The notes under the pieces: model-generated
Seen by the model: only the letters and a program-made list of their open reading frames with translations
Told to the model about the DNA's origin: nothing
Database searches by the model: none
Program-made: the position numbers and the translations under genes
Shown: piece by piece, positions 1 to 8,021 of the stretch
Layout of the letters: each line of letters starts with the position of its first letter
How positions within the stretch are numbered: position 1 is the stretch's first letter
Source of the DNA: an uncultured Bacteroidales bacterium
GTDB taxonomy: Bacteria; Bacteroidota; Bacteroidia; Bacteroidales; P3
Reading direction: 5' to 3'
Assembly: GCA_947168515.1 (NCBI GenBank)
Contig: CAMVMF010000019.1
Span: 1-49,825, forward strand
Length of the DNA stretch: 49,825 nucleotides

Positions 1-129
1 AATTGTTCAAATATACTTTACATATAATTTCCATCTAATTGAACATTAATTATTATTAATGGATGATTAATGGATAATTAATGGTAATTCGTGTAAAAAA
101 CATGCACATTATTTTTGGCTGCTGACTTA
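1..129. repeat. Dispersed repeat family A, copy 1 (cut by window edge)
   Basis: Nearly identical to 9693-9811. The main difference is an extra 11 bases (an additional GGATGATTAAT-like unit near 61-71). The repeat ends with the stop codon of the hydrolase gene that follows on the minus strand. It contains the 7-base inverted pair TGTTCAA/TTGAACA and, read leftward, the promoter-like -7 box TATATTTG at 15-8. Copy 2 carries the same box just upstream of the exonuclease gene, so this copy may drive a gene left of the window. Confidence 0.9.
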
Positions 130-1269
130 CAGTTGGAAGTGGTAGGTGTGGCCGTAGTTGTTCCAGTTGCGGAGGTAGAGCGTGTGGCGGGTCTGGTCGT
201 AGACGCTGCTGTACTGGGTGTCTTCGATGGTGCCTTTGGGGTCGCCCCACTCTAGGTTATCCCAATGCACTAGACCGAGGCATTCCTGTGCTTGCTCAAG
301 CGTGAGGATGCCGCCACGTTGTTGGAGATATTCCTCCACCGTGTCGTAGCGCCACCAACTACGGCTGTAGGGGTTGCCATATTTGGGGTTGGGTTCTTCG
401 GTGTGGAACTTGGGGCTGAGCAGGTGGTTGGAGACGGTCATGTACTGTAGGGCGGTGTCTTTGGGCACGACGAGGGTCTTCCATCCGTCTTCGAGGTCGA
501 ACTCGACGACGGCGGCATTGCCCTGTGCGTCGGCCACCATGTAGTGGTAGCCACCGCCGGTGATGGTGTCGTGACGCACGTCCACACTGTTAATGAGGTC
601 GATGGCCTCCTGCACGGTGGCACAACGGTCGAGCACCAGTCGGATGAGCACGCTGGTGGCGGCCTTGTGTTTGCCGGTTTCCTGGCGTGCGGCCTGCTTG
701 GGCAGGGCCATGATGGACATGCAGAGGCCCTTCTCGTTGACCCCATCTAGCGGGGTGTAGATGGCGGCCATGCACATGAATTTGTCCGCCAGATGGACGG
801 GCCGTTTGTCCAGACTGAATCCGAAGTGCGACATATCGCAGCAGCTAATGGAGGCGTATCCTTTCTTGGGGTGCGAGGTCACCACCAGGGTGGGGTTCTC
901 GAAATAGTCGTAGTTGCGACCATACCAGTAGCCCGAACCATCGGCTTTGGCGCTTTGGAAGCTGGTGCATCCAAAGCCATGGTACTCGCCATTCTCGTCG
1001 GCCAACTGGTTGCTTTCTATAGTGATATGGAAAAGGCCCTTGCCTATGCGGTTGGCCACATACTGGCCCAGTTTGGCGTTTCCGTCGATGTCGTGTGCCA
1101 GTACATCGTCGAGGTCGTAGTTGGCCTTATAGTCCATAGAGAAAAGGTAATGGTTGCCATCCACCGACTTGATGGAAGCCACGGAGGCTATCTCTTTGCC
1201 CCAGATGCAGCCTACGGCAATGACTGCCGCCAGCACGATGCCCAAAATGATGTATAAAATCTTTTTCAT
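127..1269 (-). CDS. Linear amide C-N hydrolase, choloylglycine hydrolase-like Ntn hydrolase
   Basis: Predicted exported Ntn hydrolase (380 aa) that cleaves linear amide bonds. Known family substrates include bile-salt amides, penicillin V and other N-acyl amides; the substrate here cannot be read from sequence. Residues 1-22 form a hydrophobic signal or anchor segment. The GFG/CTSF junction puts the likely nucleophile at C101. It is followed by GRNYD (R118, D121), the Cys-Arg-Asp spacing of the family. The 100 residues before C101 would be a pro-segment removed by autocleavage, as in C45-type acyltransferases, unlike classic bile-salt hydrolases whose Cys is residue 2. It lies 64 bases downstream of the rhodanese gene on the same strand and probably shares its transcript. 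Its stop codon falls inside repeat A. Confidence 0.8.
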   Translation of the reverse strand: MKKILYIILGIVLAAVIAVGCIWGKEIASVASIKSVDGNHYLFSMDYKANYDLDDVLAHDIDGNAKLGQYVANRIGKGLFHITIESNQLADENGEYHGFGCTSFQSAKADGSGYWYGRNYDYFENPTLVVTSHPKKGYASISCCDMSHFGFSLDKRPVHLADKFMCMAAIYTPLDGVNEKGLCMSIMALPKQAARQETGKHKAATSVLIRLVLDRCATVQEAIDLINSVDVRHDTITGGGYHYMVADAQGNAAVVEFDLEDGWKTLVVPKDTALQYMTVSNHLLSPKFHTEEPNPKYGNPYSRSWWRYDTVEEYLQQRGGILTLEQAQECLGLVHWDNLEWGDPKGTIEDTQYSSVYDQTRHTLYLRNWNNYGHTYHFQL

Positions 1270-1333
1270 AAGTGTTAAGGTGTTAAGTTGAAATGATAAT
1301 ATGATTGGAATAGTATCAACAATTGCCTTCCCT

Positions 1334-1717
1334 TTAATGCGTCAACGGCAGCTTGTGGTGTTGCCAGGCTTCTATGCCGCCCTGTAGGTTGACAATCGTG
1401 TAGCCTTGGGCAACCAGCAGCTTGGCTGCCGTGGCCGAGCGGCGCCCGGAGCGGCAATAGATGTAGACGGGGCTGGCTTTGTCCAGCCGGGCTGTGGCCA
1501 TCTGTGTGAAGTCGGGCTGCTGCACGTCGATGTTGATGGCGTAGCCGATATGGCCGGCAGCATATTCCTCAGAGGTGCGCACATCCACCAGCTGCACTTG
1601 GCCGTTGGCGATCATCTTGTTAAACTCTTTGGCATCTAACTGCTGCACATTGTCGTTGTGTGAACAGCCTACTAGGCTGAATGCCAGTGCTGTTGCTATA
1701 ACTGCTAGGTTTTTCAT
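1334..1717 (-). CDS. Rhodanese-like lipoprotein
   Basis: Single-domain rhodanese/sulfurtransferase of 127 aa with a lipoprotein signal (SLVGC, Cys18), so it is probably tethered to a membrane in the periplasm. The domain spans about residues 28-125. It has the DVRTSEEY entry motif and the active-site loop CRSGRRS, with catalytic Cys88 expected to carry a persulfide. The C-terminal GGIEAW motif is typical. It is the first gene of a probable two-gene minus-strand unit with the amide hydrolase. The family moves sulfur or handles thiols; no specific acceptor is evident. Confidence 0.88.
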   Translation of the reverse strand: MKNLAVIATALAFSLVGCSHNDNVQQLDAKEFNKMIANGQVQLVDVRTSEEYAAGHIGYAINIDVQQPDFTQMATARLDKASPVYIYCRSGRRSATAAKLLVAQGYTIVNLQGGIEAWQHHKLPLTH

Positions 1718-1736
1718 ATTCTTATATATTTGGTTG

Positions 1737-1769
1737 CAAAGTTACAATTTTTTTTCATGATGAGACAAA
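1737..1769 (-). promoter_or_regulatory. Promoter of the rhodanese gene
   Basis: On the minus strand TTTG (1769-1766) is followed after 21 bases by TAACTTTG (1744-1737), close to the Bacteroidota consensus TTTG-N19-TAnnTTTG. The ATG lies about 20 bases downstream. Confidence 0.55.
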
Positions 1770-1933
1770 AAAACTTTATTCGAGTACTAAAATGATTCTG
1801 ATTGCGTTATATATATGTTGGTGTCGGTTTTTCCTCATCGCGGGATCGTACGTGTTTCCACCACCTTTCCCGTTCTGCGAAAACGTCATCACATATAGTA
1901 ATTAACCCTATTATTAACTAACATCTTATCGTT

Positions 1934-4255
1934 ATGAAATCTAGTTCTTTTCTATGTCGGGTGGCAATGCTGCTTTGCTTTGCCTTCCCCTATGGAGGTT
2001 TCAACGTCTGGGCTCAAGGAGATGAAGCGGATCTTGGTAAAACGCTTTCGCCCTATTTTGTGGTGGTGAGCGACAACCCCGAGCAGGACAACCTTCCGCT
2101 CAAAGAAACTTCTGTCGATGCCACTATTGTGGGCTCTATTGCCGACGTGACGGTGCGCCAGGTCTATGTCAACAGCGGCAAGAACCCCATCGAGGCCATC
2201 TACACCTTCCCCCTCTCGACCCGTGCCGCCGTCTACGGCATGCAGATGCGCATTGGCAGCCGCATTGTACGCGCCCAGATTGAGGAGAAGAAGAAGGCTC
2301 GTGCCGATTATGAGAAGGCCAAGCAGGAGGGCAAACGCGCCTCGCTGCTGGAGCAAAGTCGCCCCAATGTGTTCACCATGAACGTGAGCAACATCATGGT
2401 GGGCGACACCATCGAGGTAGAGTTGAAGTACACCGAGCTCATTGTGCCGGAGAAGGGCACCTACAGCTTTGTCTATCCCACCGTGGTGGGTCCCCGCTAC
2501 AGCAAAACCAGCAAGAGCAACCAGAACACCGGCGACAGCTTTGTGGAGACTCCCTATACCAAGTCGGGCACGTTGCCGACCTATAAGTTCGGCTACAGGT
2601 TGCAGATCAGCTCAGCAGTGCCCATCCAGGACATCACCTGCACCAGCCACAAGATGAACGTCCGCCACACCGGCTCCGGCCATGCCACCGTCACCCTCGA
2701 CCCCGCCGAAACCCAAGGCGGCAACCGCGACGTGGTGCTCAACTACTCCCTTCAAGGCAACAAGATTGAGAGCGGCATGCTTTTCTACGAGGGACAGGAC
2801 GAGAACTTCTTCCTCTGCATGGTGCAACCGCCCAAGCGGGTGGCCCAAGAGGATATCCCCCCGCGCGAGTATATCTTTATCGTGGACGTGTCAGGCTCGA
2901 TGAACGGTTTCCCGTTAGGCCTCACCAAGAAACTGATGCGCAACCTCATCCTGGGGCTGAAACCCACAGACCGTTTCAACGTCATCCTCTTCTCCTTTGC
3001 CCAGGAGCAGCTGAGTCCGCAGTCGGTGACGGCCACCAAGGAGAATGTCGAAAAGGCCATACAATTCATCGACAACCAGCGTGGCTCGGGCAGCACCGAG
3101 GTGCTTGGCGCCCTCCAAATGGCCTATTCCATCCCCCGACTGGACGAGGATGTCAGCCGCTCCTTTGTCATTGTCACCGACGGCTATGTGGACGTCGAGC
3201 AGCAGTGCTTCGACCTCATCCGCCGCAACAGTGGCGAGACCAATTTCTTTGCCATCGGCATTGGCTCCTCGGTCAATCGCTATCTGATTGAGGGCATGGC
3301 TTTCTGCGGTGGCGGCGAACCCCTGATTGTCACCAAGGAGAGTGAGGCTTCTGCCGCGGCCGAGCGCTTCCGCTCCTATATCAGCACCCCCGTGCTCACC
3401 CGTATCAATTTCAAAGAGGGCCGCTTCCGTGCCTACGACATCGAGCCTGTCAGCGTACCCGACATGATGGCAGAACGCCCCATCCTCATCTTTGGCAAGT
3501 ACGAGGGCGAGCCCCAAGGCACTGTGACCCTGACCGGCAAAGTGGGGCGCAAACCTTTCCGCCAGACCTTTGACCTCTCCAAGTCTAAGGCCGACAAGAG
3601 CAATTCCGCTCTGCGCTATCTTTGGGCCCGCGAGCGCATCAAGTACTTGACGTATAACGAGACCGACAGATGGGGAGGAACTACGGGCAAAGGCGAGAAG
3701 GAGATCTTGGATTTGGGGTTGAAGTACAATCTTATGACCAATTACACCTCCTTTGTGGCCATCGACGAGGAGATTGTGAACAAGGATGGCAAGCAGACCA
3801 CCGTCAAACAGGCCGTGCCGCTGCCCGAAGGGGTTTCGGACTATGCCGTCGGTGCCGATGCCCCGATGCTCTCGCTGAGCAAGACAGCCTCGGTCGGAGG
3901 CATTTATGTTGAAGAAGAGGAAGTTGAAGAGGAGATATTTTTGGTGGTGGAGACCGACCCCGAGTTCCCCGGTGGATTGGATTCGCTGGCCCGGTTCATC
4001 AAGGCCAATCTCCGCTACCCAGAGGAGGCTCTAAAGCAAGGCATCGAGGGTCGGGTGTTCGTTTCTTTCGTGATTGAGGAAGACGGCTCGGTGAGCAATG
4101 TGGTGCTGCTGCGCGACATTGGCGGCGGCTGCGGTCAGGAAGCCGTGCGTGTGGTGAAGATGATGCCCAAGTGGAAACCCGCCCGCCAGAAAGGCAAGGC
4201 CGTGCGCAGCCAGTATAACCTGCCTGTCCAGTTCTCGATTCCTAAAGACAAATGA
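1934..4255 (+). CDS. VIT and vWA domain protein with C-terminal TonB domain
   Basis: 773-aa exported protein. Residues 1-27 are a signal peptide (cleavage after VWAQ). A VIT (inter-alpha-trypsin-type) domain covers about 45-180. A von Willebrand A domain covers about 310-490, with an intact metal site: DVSGS at 318-322, a Thr in GSTEV, and VTDG with D416. After an acidic linker (EEEEVEEE, about 660-667) there is a TonB C-terminal domain at about 678-770 (FPGG, LRYPEEA and the VRVVKMMPKWKPA region). TonB-type domains normally contact outer-membrane receptors, but the TonB transmembrane helix and Pro-rich spacer are absent, so this looks like a free periplasmic or surface scaffold rather than an energy transducer. 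It overlaps the next gene by 4 bases (ATGA), so the two are translationally coupled. Confidence 0.85.
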   Translation: MKSSSFLCRVAMLLCFAFPYGGFNVWAQGDEADLGKTLSPYFVVVSDNPEQDNLPLKETSVDATIVGSIADVTVRQVYVNSGKNPIEAIYTFPLSTRAAVYGMQMRIGSRIVRAQIEEKKKARADYEKAKQEGKRASLLEQSRPNVFTMNVSNIMVGDTIEVELKYTELIVPEKGTYSFVYPTVVGPRYSKTSKSNQNTGDSFVETPYTKSGTLPTYKFGYRLQISSAVPIQDITCTSHKMNVRHTGSGHATVTLDPAETQGGNRDVVLNYSLQGNKIESGMLFYEGQDENFFLCMVQPPKRVAQEDIPPREYIFIVDVSGSMNGFPLGLTKKLMRNLILGLKPTDRFNVILFSFAQEQLSPQSVTATKENVEKAIQFIDNQRGSGSTEVLGALQMAYSIPRLDEDVSRSFVIVTDGYVDVEQQCFDLIRRNSGETNFFAIGIGSSVNRYLIEGMAFCGGGEPLIVTKESEASAAAERFRSYISTPVLTRINFKEGRFRAYDIEPVSVPDMMAERPILIFGKYEGEPQGTVTLTGKVGRKPFRQTFDLSKSKADKSNSALRYLWARERIKYLTYNETDRWGGTTGKGEKEILDLGLKYNLMTNYTSFVAIDEEIVNKDGKQTTVKQAVPLPEGVSDYAVGADAPMLSLSKTASVGGIYVEEEEVEEEIFLVVETDPEFPGGLDSLARFIKANLRYPEEALKQGIEGRVFVSFVIEEDGSVSNVVLLRDIGGGCGQEAVRVVKMMPKWKPARQKGKAVRSQYNLPVQFSIPKDK

Positions 4256-5454
4256 TGCCGCACAGGACCTTGTGGCTCTTGGGAGCAATGCTGCTGGCCT
4301 GCTGCATGGCCTGCAAGGGTGGGGGAGAACCCGCCCCACCTCCTGCGGACAGTGTGGCAGACACGCTCCCCACCCTCGAAGAACAAGAGCCCCGCGCCTC
4401 CGTCACCTTCATCTTGGGCGAGGATCGCTCCCAGTTCAACCAGTACTATACTTTGGCCAACCATTACTACCGCCTCAGCCCCTCCGAGAGGACCGAGGCG
4501 GTGGTCACTGGCCTCACCTCGCTGCAAGAGGTGCTGCGCTACCTCCAAAAGCACCGGCCAGCCAATGGGCGTCCCTACGGCCTGGTCAACCTGGTGAGCC
4601 ATGGCAACGAGTTTGTCGACATGGCCATGACCGTCCGTCGCGGCGGTGAACGAACTTCGGCTGAGAGTCTCCGCGAAGCCTTGCGGCGGCGGCAGCTGCC
4701 CGCACTCGACAGCACCCTAGTGGACAGCCTCACGGTGGTTTTCCTCCACGGCTGCGCGGTAGGGCGCAATCAGGAGCTATTGGATCAATTGGCCCTGGCC
4801 TTTGACGGTGGGCATGGCGTGACAGTCAAAGCCTCCAAGCATTTTGAATACTACGCCTACCTTGCGGCCAACAAGAACCCTCAATCCATCCGCCACTACT
4901 ATGCGCAGGTATGGTATGCCTTCTACCATCCCGACTCCACCATGACCGAGAACGACTATGTGCGGCAGCTGAGCCGCCGCTACCCTCACGACCGGGTACG
5001 GTGGCGCAAGGGGCTGCGGTGCCGTTTCCAGCAGAGTCCGGCCGACTTTTACCACTATAGTTTCGAGGTGCCCTGCACGTGGGATGAGGTCTTCGACACC
5101 CCTGACCAGATGCCCTTGGTCAACTCTCGCAGCCGTCGGCTGGGGTGGATTGAGGAGCACGAAGACTTCCGTCAGTTGATGGCACGGTCGCAGGTGCCGG
5201 AGGAATACTTTCAGGTGAAGTTCTTCCGCCGCACCTATCACGTGTCCGACGACAGCATTGCCTACGGACTGCATGTGCGCGCCAAGGCCGGCGTGATATG
5301 CCTCATCCAGCCCCTCACCTTTCCCGATTCCACTACCATCCTTCCCTGTCCCGACAACGTCCCCTGCCCACCATACTCCTCGGCATGCGGCAATATTCCC
5401 TATCTGCCTAATCCCACCGACACGTCCATCTTTGCCTTCTCCCATTTACCCTAA
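4252..5454 (+). CDS. Putative caspase-like (clan CD) lipoprotein
   Basis: 400-aa protein with a lipoprotein-type N-terminus (LLACCMAC, Cys17-21 region). I do not recognise a named family. Two blocks match the clan CD cysteine-peptidase layout (caspase, gingipain, CHAT): a hydrophobic strand ending in His-Gly (LVNLVSHGNE, H117) and, 51 residues on, a hydrophobic strand ending in Gly-Cys (LTVVFLHGCAVGRN, C168). The rest (about 200-400) is Tyr- and Arg-rich with no domain I can name, and the last 50 residues are Cys/Pro-rich. The catalytic assignment is inference from motif spacing. The 4-base overlap with the VIT/vWA gene suggests a joint function. Confidence 0.65.
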   Translation: MMPHRTLWLLGAMLLACCMACKGGGEPAPPPADSVADTLPTLEEQEPRASVTFILGEDRSQFNQYYTLANHYYRLSPSERTEAVVTGLTSLQEVLRYLQKHRPANGRPYGLVNLVSHGNEFVDMAMTVRRGGERTSAESLREALRRRQLPALDSTLVDSLTVVFLHGCAVGRNQELLDQLALAFDGGHGVTVKASKHFEYYAYLAANKNPQSIRHYYAQVWYAFYHPDSTMTENDYVRQLSRRYPHDRVRWRKGLRCRFQQSPADFYHYSFEVPCTWDEVFDTPDQMPLVNSRSRRLGWIEEHEDFRQLMARSQVPEEYFQVKFFRRTYHVSDDSIAYGLHVRAKAGVICLIQPLTFPDSTTILPCPDNVPCPPYSSACGNIPYLPNPTDTSIFAFSHLP

Positions 5455-5479
5455 TGAGCCGAGGCTTAATCCAAGGATT

Positions 5480-5500
5480 GAGGCATGAGTTTGCCTCTTT
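5480..5500 (+). terminator. Weak terminator after the caspase-like gene
   Basis: GAGGCA (5480-5485) pairs with TGCCTC (5492-5497), followed by TTT. The stem is short and the T-tract poor. Confidence 0.35.
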
Positions 5501-5526
5501 GCCCTTATTTTTGGCATGTAAATTTG

Positions 5527-5540
5527 TATCGTTAGCGATA
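5527..5540. promoter_or_regulatory. Distal OhrR-type operator palindrome
   Basis: TATCGTTAGCGATA: 5-base arms TATCG/CGATA around TTAG. It matches the promoter-proximal site at 5686-5699 in all but one base. Probable binding site of the MarR/OhrR protein encoded downstream. Confidence 0.6.
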
Positions 5541-5685
5541 AAATATTGGTTGTTTTGAGTTCATTTCTTCTCTTTTATCTCCTGGTTTAATAATTTTTTT
5601 GTTTTGTTGTATAATGTTGAAATATAGTGTATAATAACTTGTCGTTGCTCTCTTTGTGTGTTAAATATTTATTAAATCCTATAAA

Positions 5686-5720
5686 TATCGTTCGCGATAA
5701 GAAAATTTCTCGTATTTTTG
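5686..5720 (+). promoter_or_regulatory. ohrR-like promoter with overlapping operator
   Basis: The palindrome TATCGTTCGCGATA (5686-5699) sits where the -33 element is expected. TATTTTTG (5713-5720) fits the TAnnTTTG -7 consensus. A MarR-family repressor bound here would block its own promoter. Transcription would start near 5727, downstream of the in-frame ATG at 5718, which supports the ATG at 5778 as the real start. Confidence 0.6.
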
Positions 5721-5759
5721 CATCGTCATTCTGGGGATGAAAACCTGGGCGACGATGCA
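5719..5759 (+). promoter_or_regulatory. Leader hairpin upstream of the MarR gene
   Basis: TGCATCGTC (5719-5727) is perfectly complementary to GACGATGCA (5751-5759), giving a 9-bp stem with a 23-base loop just before the start codon. If transcription begins near 5727 the transcript holds only part of the left arm, so an RNA role depends on the exact start. Confidence 0.4.
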
Positions 5760-5777
5760 AAAAATGATACAAGAATA

Positions 5778-6263
5778 ATGGCCTACGAACAATTGAAACT
5801 GAATAATCAACTCTGCTTCCGGCTCTACACGGCAAGCCGACTGATTAATCAGACCTACGAACCTTTTTTAAAGCCATTGGGAATCACCTACACGCAGTAT
5901 CTGGTGCTGATGGTGCTGTGGGAAAAAGACTGCCAGCCGGTGAATGAGATTGGCAAGAGATTGATGCTGGGCATCAACACGATGTCGCCCCTAGTCAAGC
6001 GCATGGAGTCCCAGGGCTTGGTGGAGCGTCATGGCAGTGAAACCGACAAGCGGCAACAGATAGTGTGCCTTACGTCCAAGGGAAAGACCTTGGAGGCGGA
6101 TGCCGCCAAAGTGCCAGACCAGATGTATCAGGTGTTCGTCCGGCAGCATCTTTCTACAGGATCGCTCATATCTTTGATTCCTGGCTTGGACGAGATTCTC
6201 AACAAGTTGGGGAACGTATCGCAGGAGAGGACGACGGCAGACAACATAGAAGAAACAAATTAG
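5778..6263 (+). CDS. MarR-family regulator of the OhrR type
   Basis: 161-aa winged-helix repressor resembling OhrR, the sensor of organic peroxides. N-terminal helix NNQLCFRLYTASR carries a Cys at position 13, equivalent to the reactive Cys15 of Bacillus OhrR. The family Tyr motif (TYTQYLVLMVLWE) follows. The wing region includes TDKRQQIVCLTSKG. Two further Cys (C51, C96) are not in the positions of the 2-Cys OhrR class, so a 1-Cys mechanism is likely. An in-frame ATG at 5718 is less likely because it precedes the expected transcription start and adds 20 unconserved residues. No ohr peroxidase gene is nearby; the gene leads a ferritin, radical SAM and flavodoxin group. Confidence 0.88.
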   Translation: MAYEQLKLNNQLCFRLYTASRLINQTYEPFLKPLGITYTQYLVLMVLWEKDCQPVNEIGKRLMLGINTMSPLVKRMESQGLVERHGSETDKRQQIVCLTSKGKTLEADAAKVPDQMYQVFVRQHLSTGSLISLIPGLDEILNKLGNVSQERTTADNIEETN

Positions 6264-6291
6264 GTATTATATAATTAAAAACATTACGATT

Positions 6292-6747
6292 ATGAACGCA
6301 CAGAAATCTATCGCAATTTTGCAGATGTATGGTACGGGACTTGCCAATGGGGCCTTTGCTCATCTGGTTCAGGGTAAACATTTTGATTCTATGGGCTTCC
6401 ATGCCCTCGGTGCCAAATATACTGGCCACTATGAAGAGGAGATGGGCTGGGTGAATAAGTTCATCGAGCGTATCAACGACCTCGGGGGCGAATTTAAGAT
6501 TGAAGACCAGAAAGGACGTGCACTGGTGAAGGATCCCGTGGAGTATGTGAAGTGTGACCTCGAAATCCAGCGGCAAGGTGTCGACACCCTTTACAAATCC
6601 ATGCAAGAACTGGCCGACGACCCCACTTCCTACGATATCATGAAGGCTTATCTGGCCGATGAAGAGGAGGATCTCTACTGGAGCGAGGAGCAGCTTGACA
6701 TGATTGACATGATTGGCCGCCAGAACTGGCTGATGAAACAGATGTAA
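6292..6747 (+). CDS. Ferritin-like (Dps/bacterioferritin-related) protein
   Basis: 151-aa all-helical protein of the ferritin-like superfamily, expected to bind or oxidise iron and protect against peroxide. Acidic helix motifs fit a di-iron centre: GHYEEEMGW (about 43-51), KCDLEIQRQ (about 82-90), and an acidic block DEEEDLYWSEEQ (about 122-133). The length suits Dps-like or bacterioferritin-like proteins. A lone Cys in YVKCDLEIQ is reminiscent of the Cys found in Bacteroides DPSL proteins, although only one is present. It starts 28 bases after the MarR gene, so it is probably cotranscribed and under that repressor. Confidence 0.75.
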   Translation: MNAQKSIAILQMYGTGLANGAFAHLVQGKHFDSMGFHALGAKYTGHYEEEMGWVNKFIERINDLGGEFKIEDQKGRALVKDPVEYVKCDLEIQRQGVDTLYKSMQELADDPTSYDIMKAYLADEEEDLYWSEEQLDMIDMIGRQNWLMKQM

Positions 6748-6750
6748 TAC

Positions 6751-6780
6751 CAACCCACTCATTTAACCAAGGCGTTGCCA
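6751..6780 (+). repeat. Truncated copy 3 of REP-like repeat family C
   Basis: Matches the central block of the family C element (8489-8517: ACCCACTCATTTA, then CCAAGGCGTTGCCA) and stops abruptly where the 7-mer composite repeat begins. It looks like a broken copy joined to another repeat. Confidence 0.75.
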
Positions 6781-6783
6781 CCT

Positions 6784-6866
6784 AAGGTAAAAGGTAAAAA
6801 CTAAAAACTAAAAGGGTGGGCGGGCCGTTGAGAATTGAGAATTGAGAATTGAGGGTTGAGAGTTGA
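6784..6866 (+). repeat. Composite 7-mer repeat, locus 1
   Basis: Tandem AAAAACT-type units (6797-6814), then a G/C-rich connector (GGGTGGGCGGGCC), then about five GAGAATT-type 7-mers (6828-6866), drifting to GAGGGTT and GAGAGTT at the end. The same order occurs on the other strand at 39061-39205. The array ends 14 bases before the radical SAM start codon. Confidence 0.85.
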
Positions 6867-6879
6867 TGTAAAATTACCT

Positions 6880-7974
6880 ATGTTCGACATACAGACATAC
6901 ATGAGCAACAACATCAGCAACATGATGTTGGCAGCATACAAGAACATGCTGAAGAATCCCAGAGAGGCGCGTTTTATGCTAAAGATGCAGCAGACTTTCA
7001 AAAAGTCCGAACGGCGCCGCCAGCAGACTGCCGAGACCGAAGGCTTCGAGGTACCGCCTTTCCTCATCTCCAGCATATCCAATTCATGCAACCTGCAGTG
7101 CAAGGGCTGCTATGCCCGCAAGAACGGCATCGCCGACAACCCAGGCGTTAGCACCCGCCCCACCCTCACTGCCGACCAGTGGAAGCATATCTTCGAGGAG
7201 GCCGCCTCCATGGGCATCAACTTCTCGTTGCTGGTGGGTGGAGAGCCTATGATGCGGCGCGACATTTTGGAAAAGGTGGCCGAGGTGAAGGATATGATTT
7301 TTCCCGTTTTCACCAACGGCACGCTGATTTCGCCAGTCTCGATTGACTTTTTCCGCAAGAACCTGAATATGGTGCCGGTGATCAGCCTGGAGGGCGATAT
7401 GATGAACACCGACAGCCGTCGTGGCAAGGGTGTGTTTGAGCGTGTGATGCACTCGATGGAGTTGATGCGGCAGGAGGATATCTTCTTCGGAGTCAGCATC
7501 ACCGTCACTAGCGAGAACCTGCATCAGGTGGCCAGCTACGAGTTTGTCGGTCGGCTGAGTGAGTTGGGCTGTAGGCTTATCTTTTATGTGGAGTACGTGC
7601 CCATTGATTCCGGTACCGAACACTTGGCCCTGAATGAAGAGCAGCTGGTGGAACAGGACCATATCAACGACCATCTGCGGGAACTGTTCCCGGGCATCAT
7701 CTTCCTCTCCTTCCCAGGGGATGAGAAGTATATGGAAGGCTGTTTGGCCGCAGGCCGCGGGTTCTTCCATATCGGTCCCGACGGGGCCGCCGAGCCGTGT
7801 CCTTTCTCGCCTTTCAGCGACAGTAATGTCGTTACGCTAGGACTGAAAGGAGCCCTGAAGAGTCCCCTCTTCCGCAAGTTGCGCGACGTGCGGCTGGTGG
7901 GCGGGGAGCACAACGGAGGCTGTGCCCTCTACGAACACCACGACGAGGTAGAACGGCTGCTCAAAGAAGCATGA
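6880..7974 (+). CDS. Radical SAM enzyme
   Basis: 364-aa radical SAM protein of unknown substrate. The SAM-binding iron-sulfur motif is CNLQCKGC (C70, C74, C77). The GGEP motif and a TIM-barrel-like remainder follow. Late Cys residues (GCLAAG, EPCPF and GGCALY) could hold a second cluster, but a full SPASM pattern is not clear. The ATG at 6880 is preferred; an upstream TTG (6856) lies inside the GAGAATT repeat and would add only repeat-encoded residues. The flavodoxin gene 47 bases downstream is a plausible electron donor. A second radical SAM gene is at 48700. Confidence 0.85.
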   Translation: MFDIQTYMSNNISNMMLAAYKNMLKNPREARFMLKMQQTFKKSERRRQQTAETEGFEVPPFLISSISNSCNLQCKGCYARKNGIADNPGVSTRPTLTADQWKHIFEEAASMGINFSLLVGGEPMMRRDILEKVAEVKDMIFPVFTNGTLISPVSIDFFRKNLNMVPVISLEGDMMNTDSRRGKGVFERVMHSMELMRQEDIFFGVSITVTSENLHQVASYEFVGRLSELGCRLIFYVEYVPIDSGTEHLALNEEQLVEQDHINDHLRELFPGIIFLSFPGDEKYMEGCLAAGRGFFHIGPDGAAEPCPFSPFSDSNVVTLGLKGALKSPLFRKLRDVRLVGGEHNGGCALYEHHDEVERLLKEA

Positions 7975-8021
7975 CGCTGCGGTGAACATCTTACAAGACA
8001 ACACGTAATTATCTTAAAGAA

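Noticed and set aside
4252..5454. Caspase-like gene as part of a phage-defence system
   Set aside because: The product has a lipoprotein signal, so it acts outside the cytosol, and no sensor or effector partner typical of defence is adjacent.
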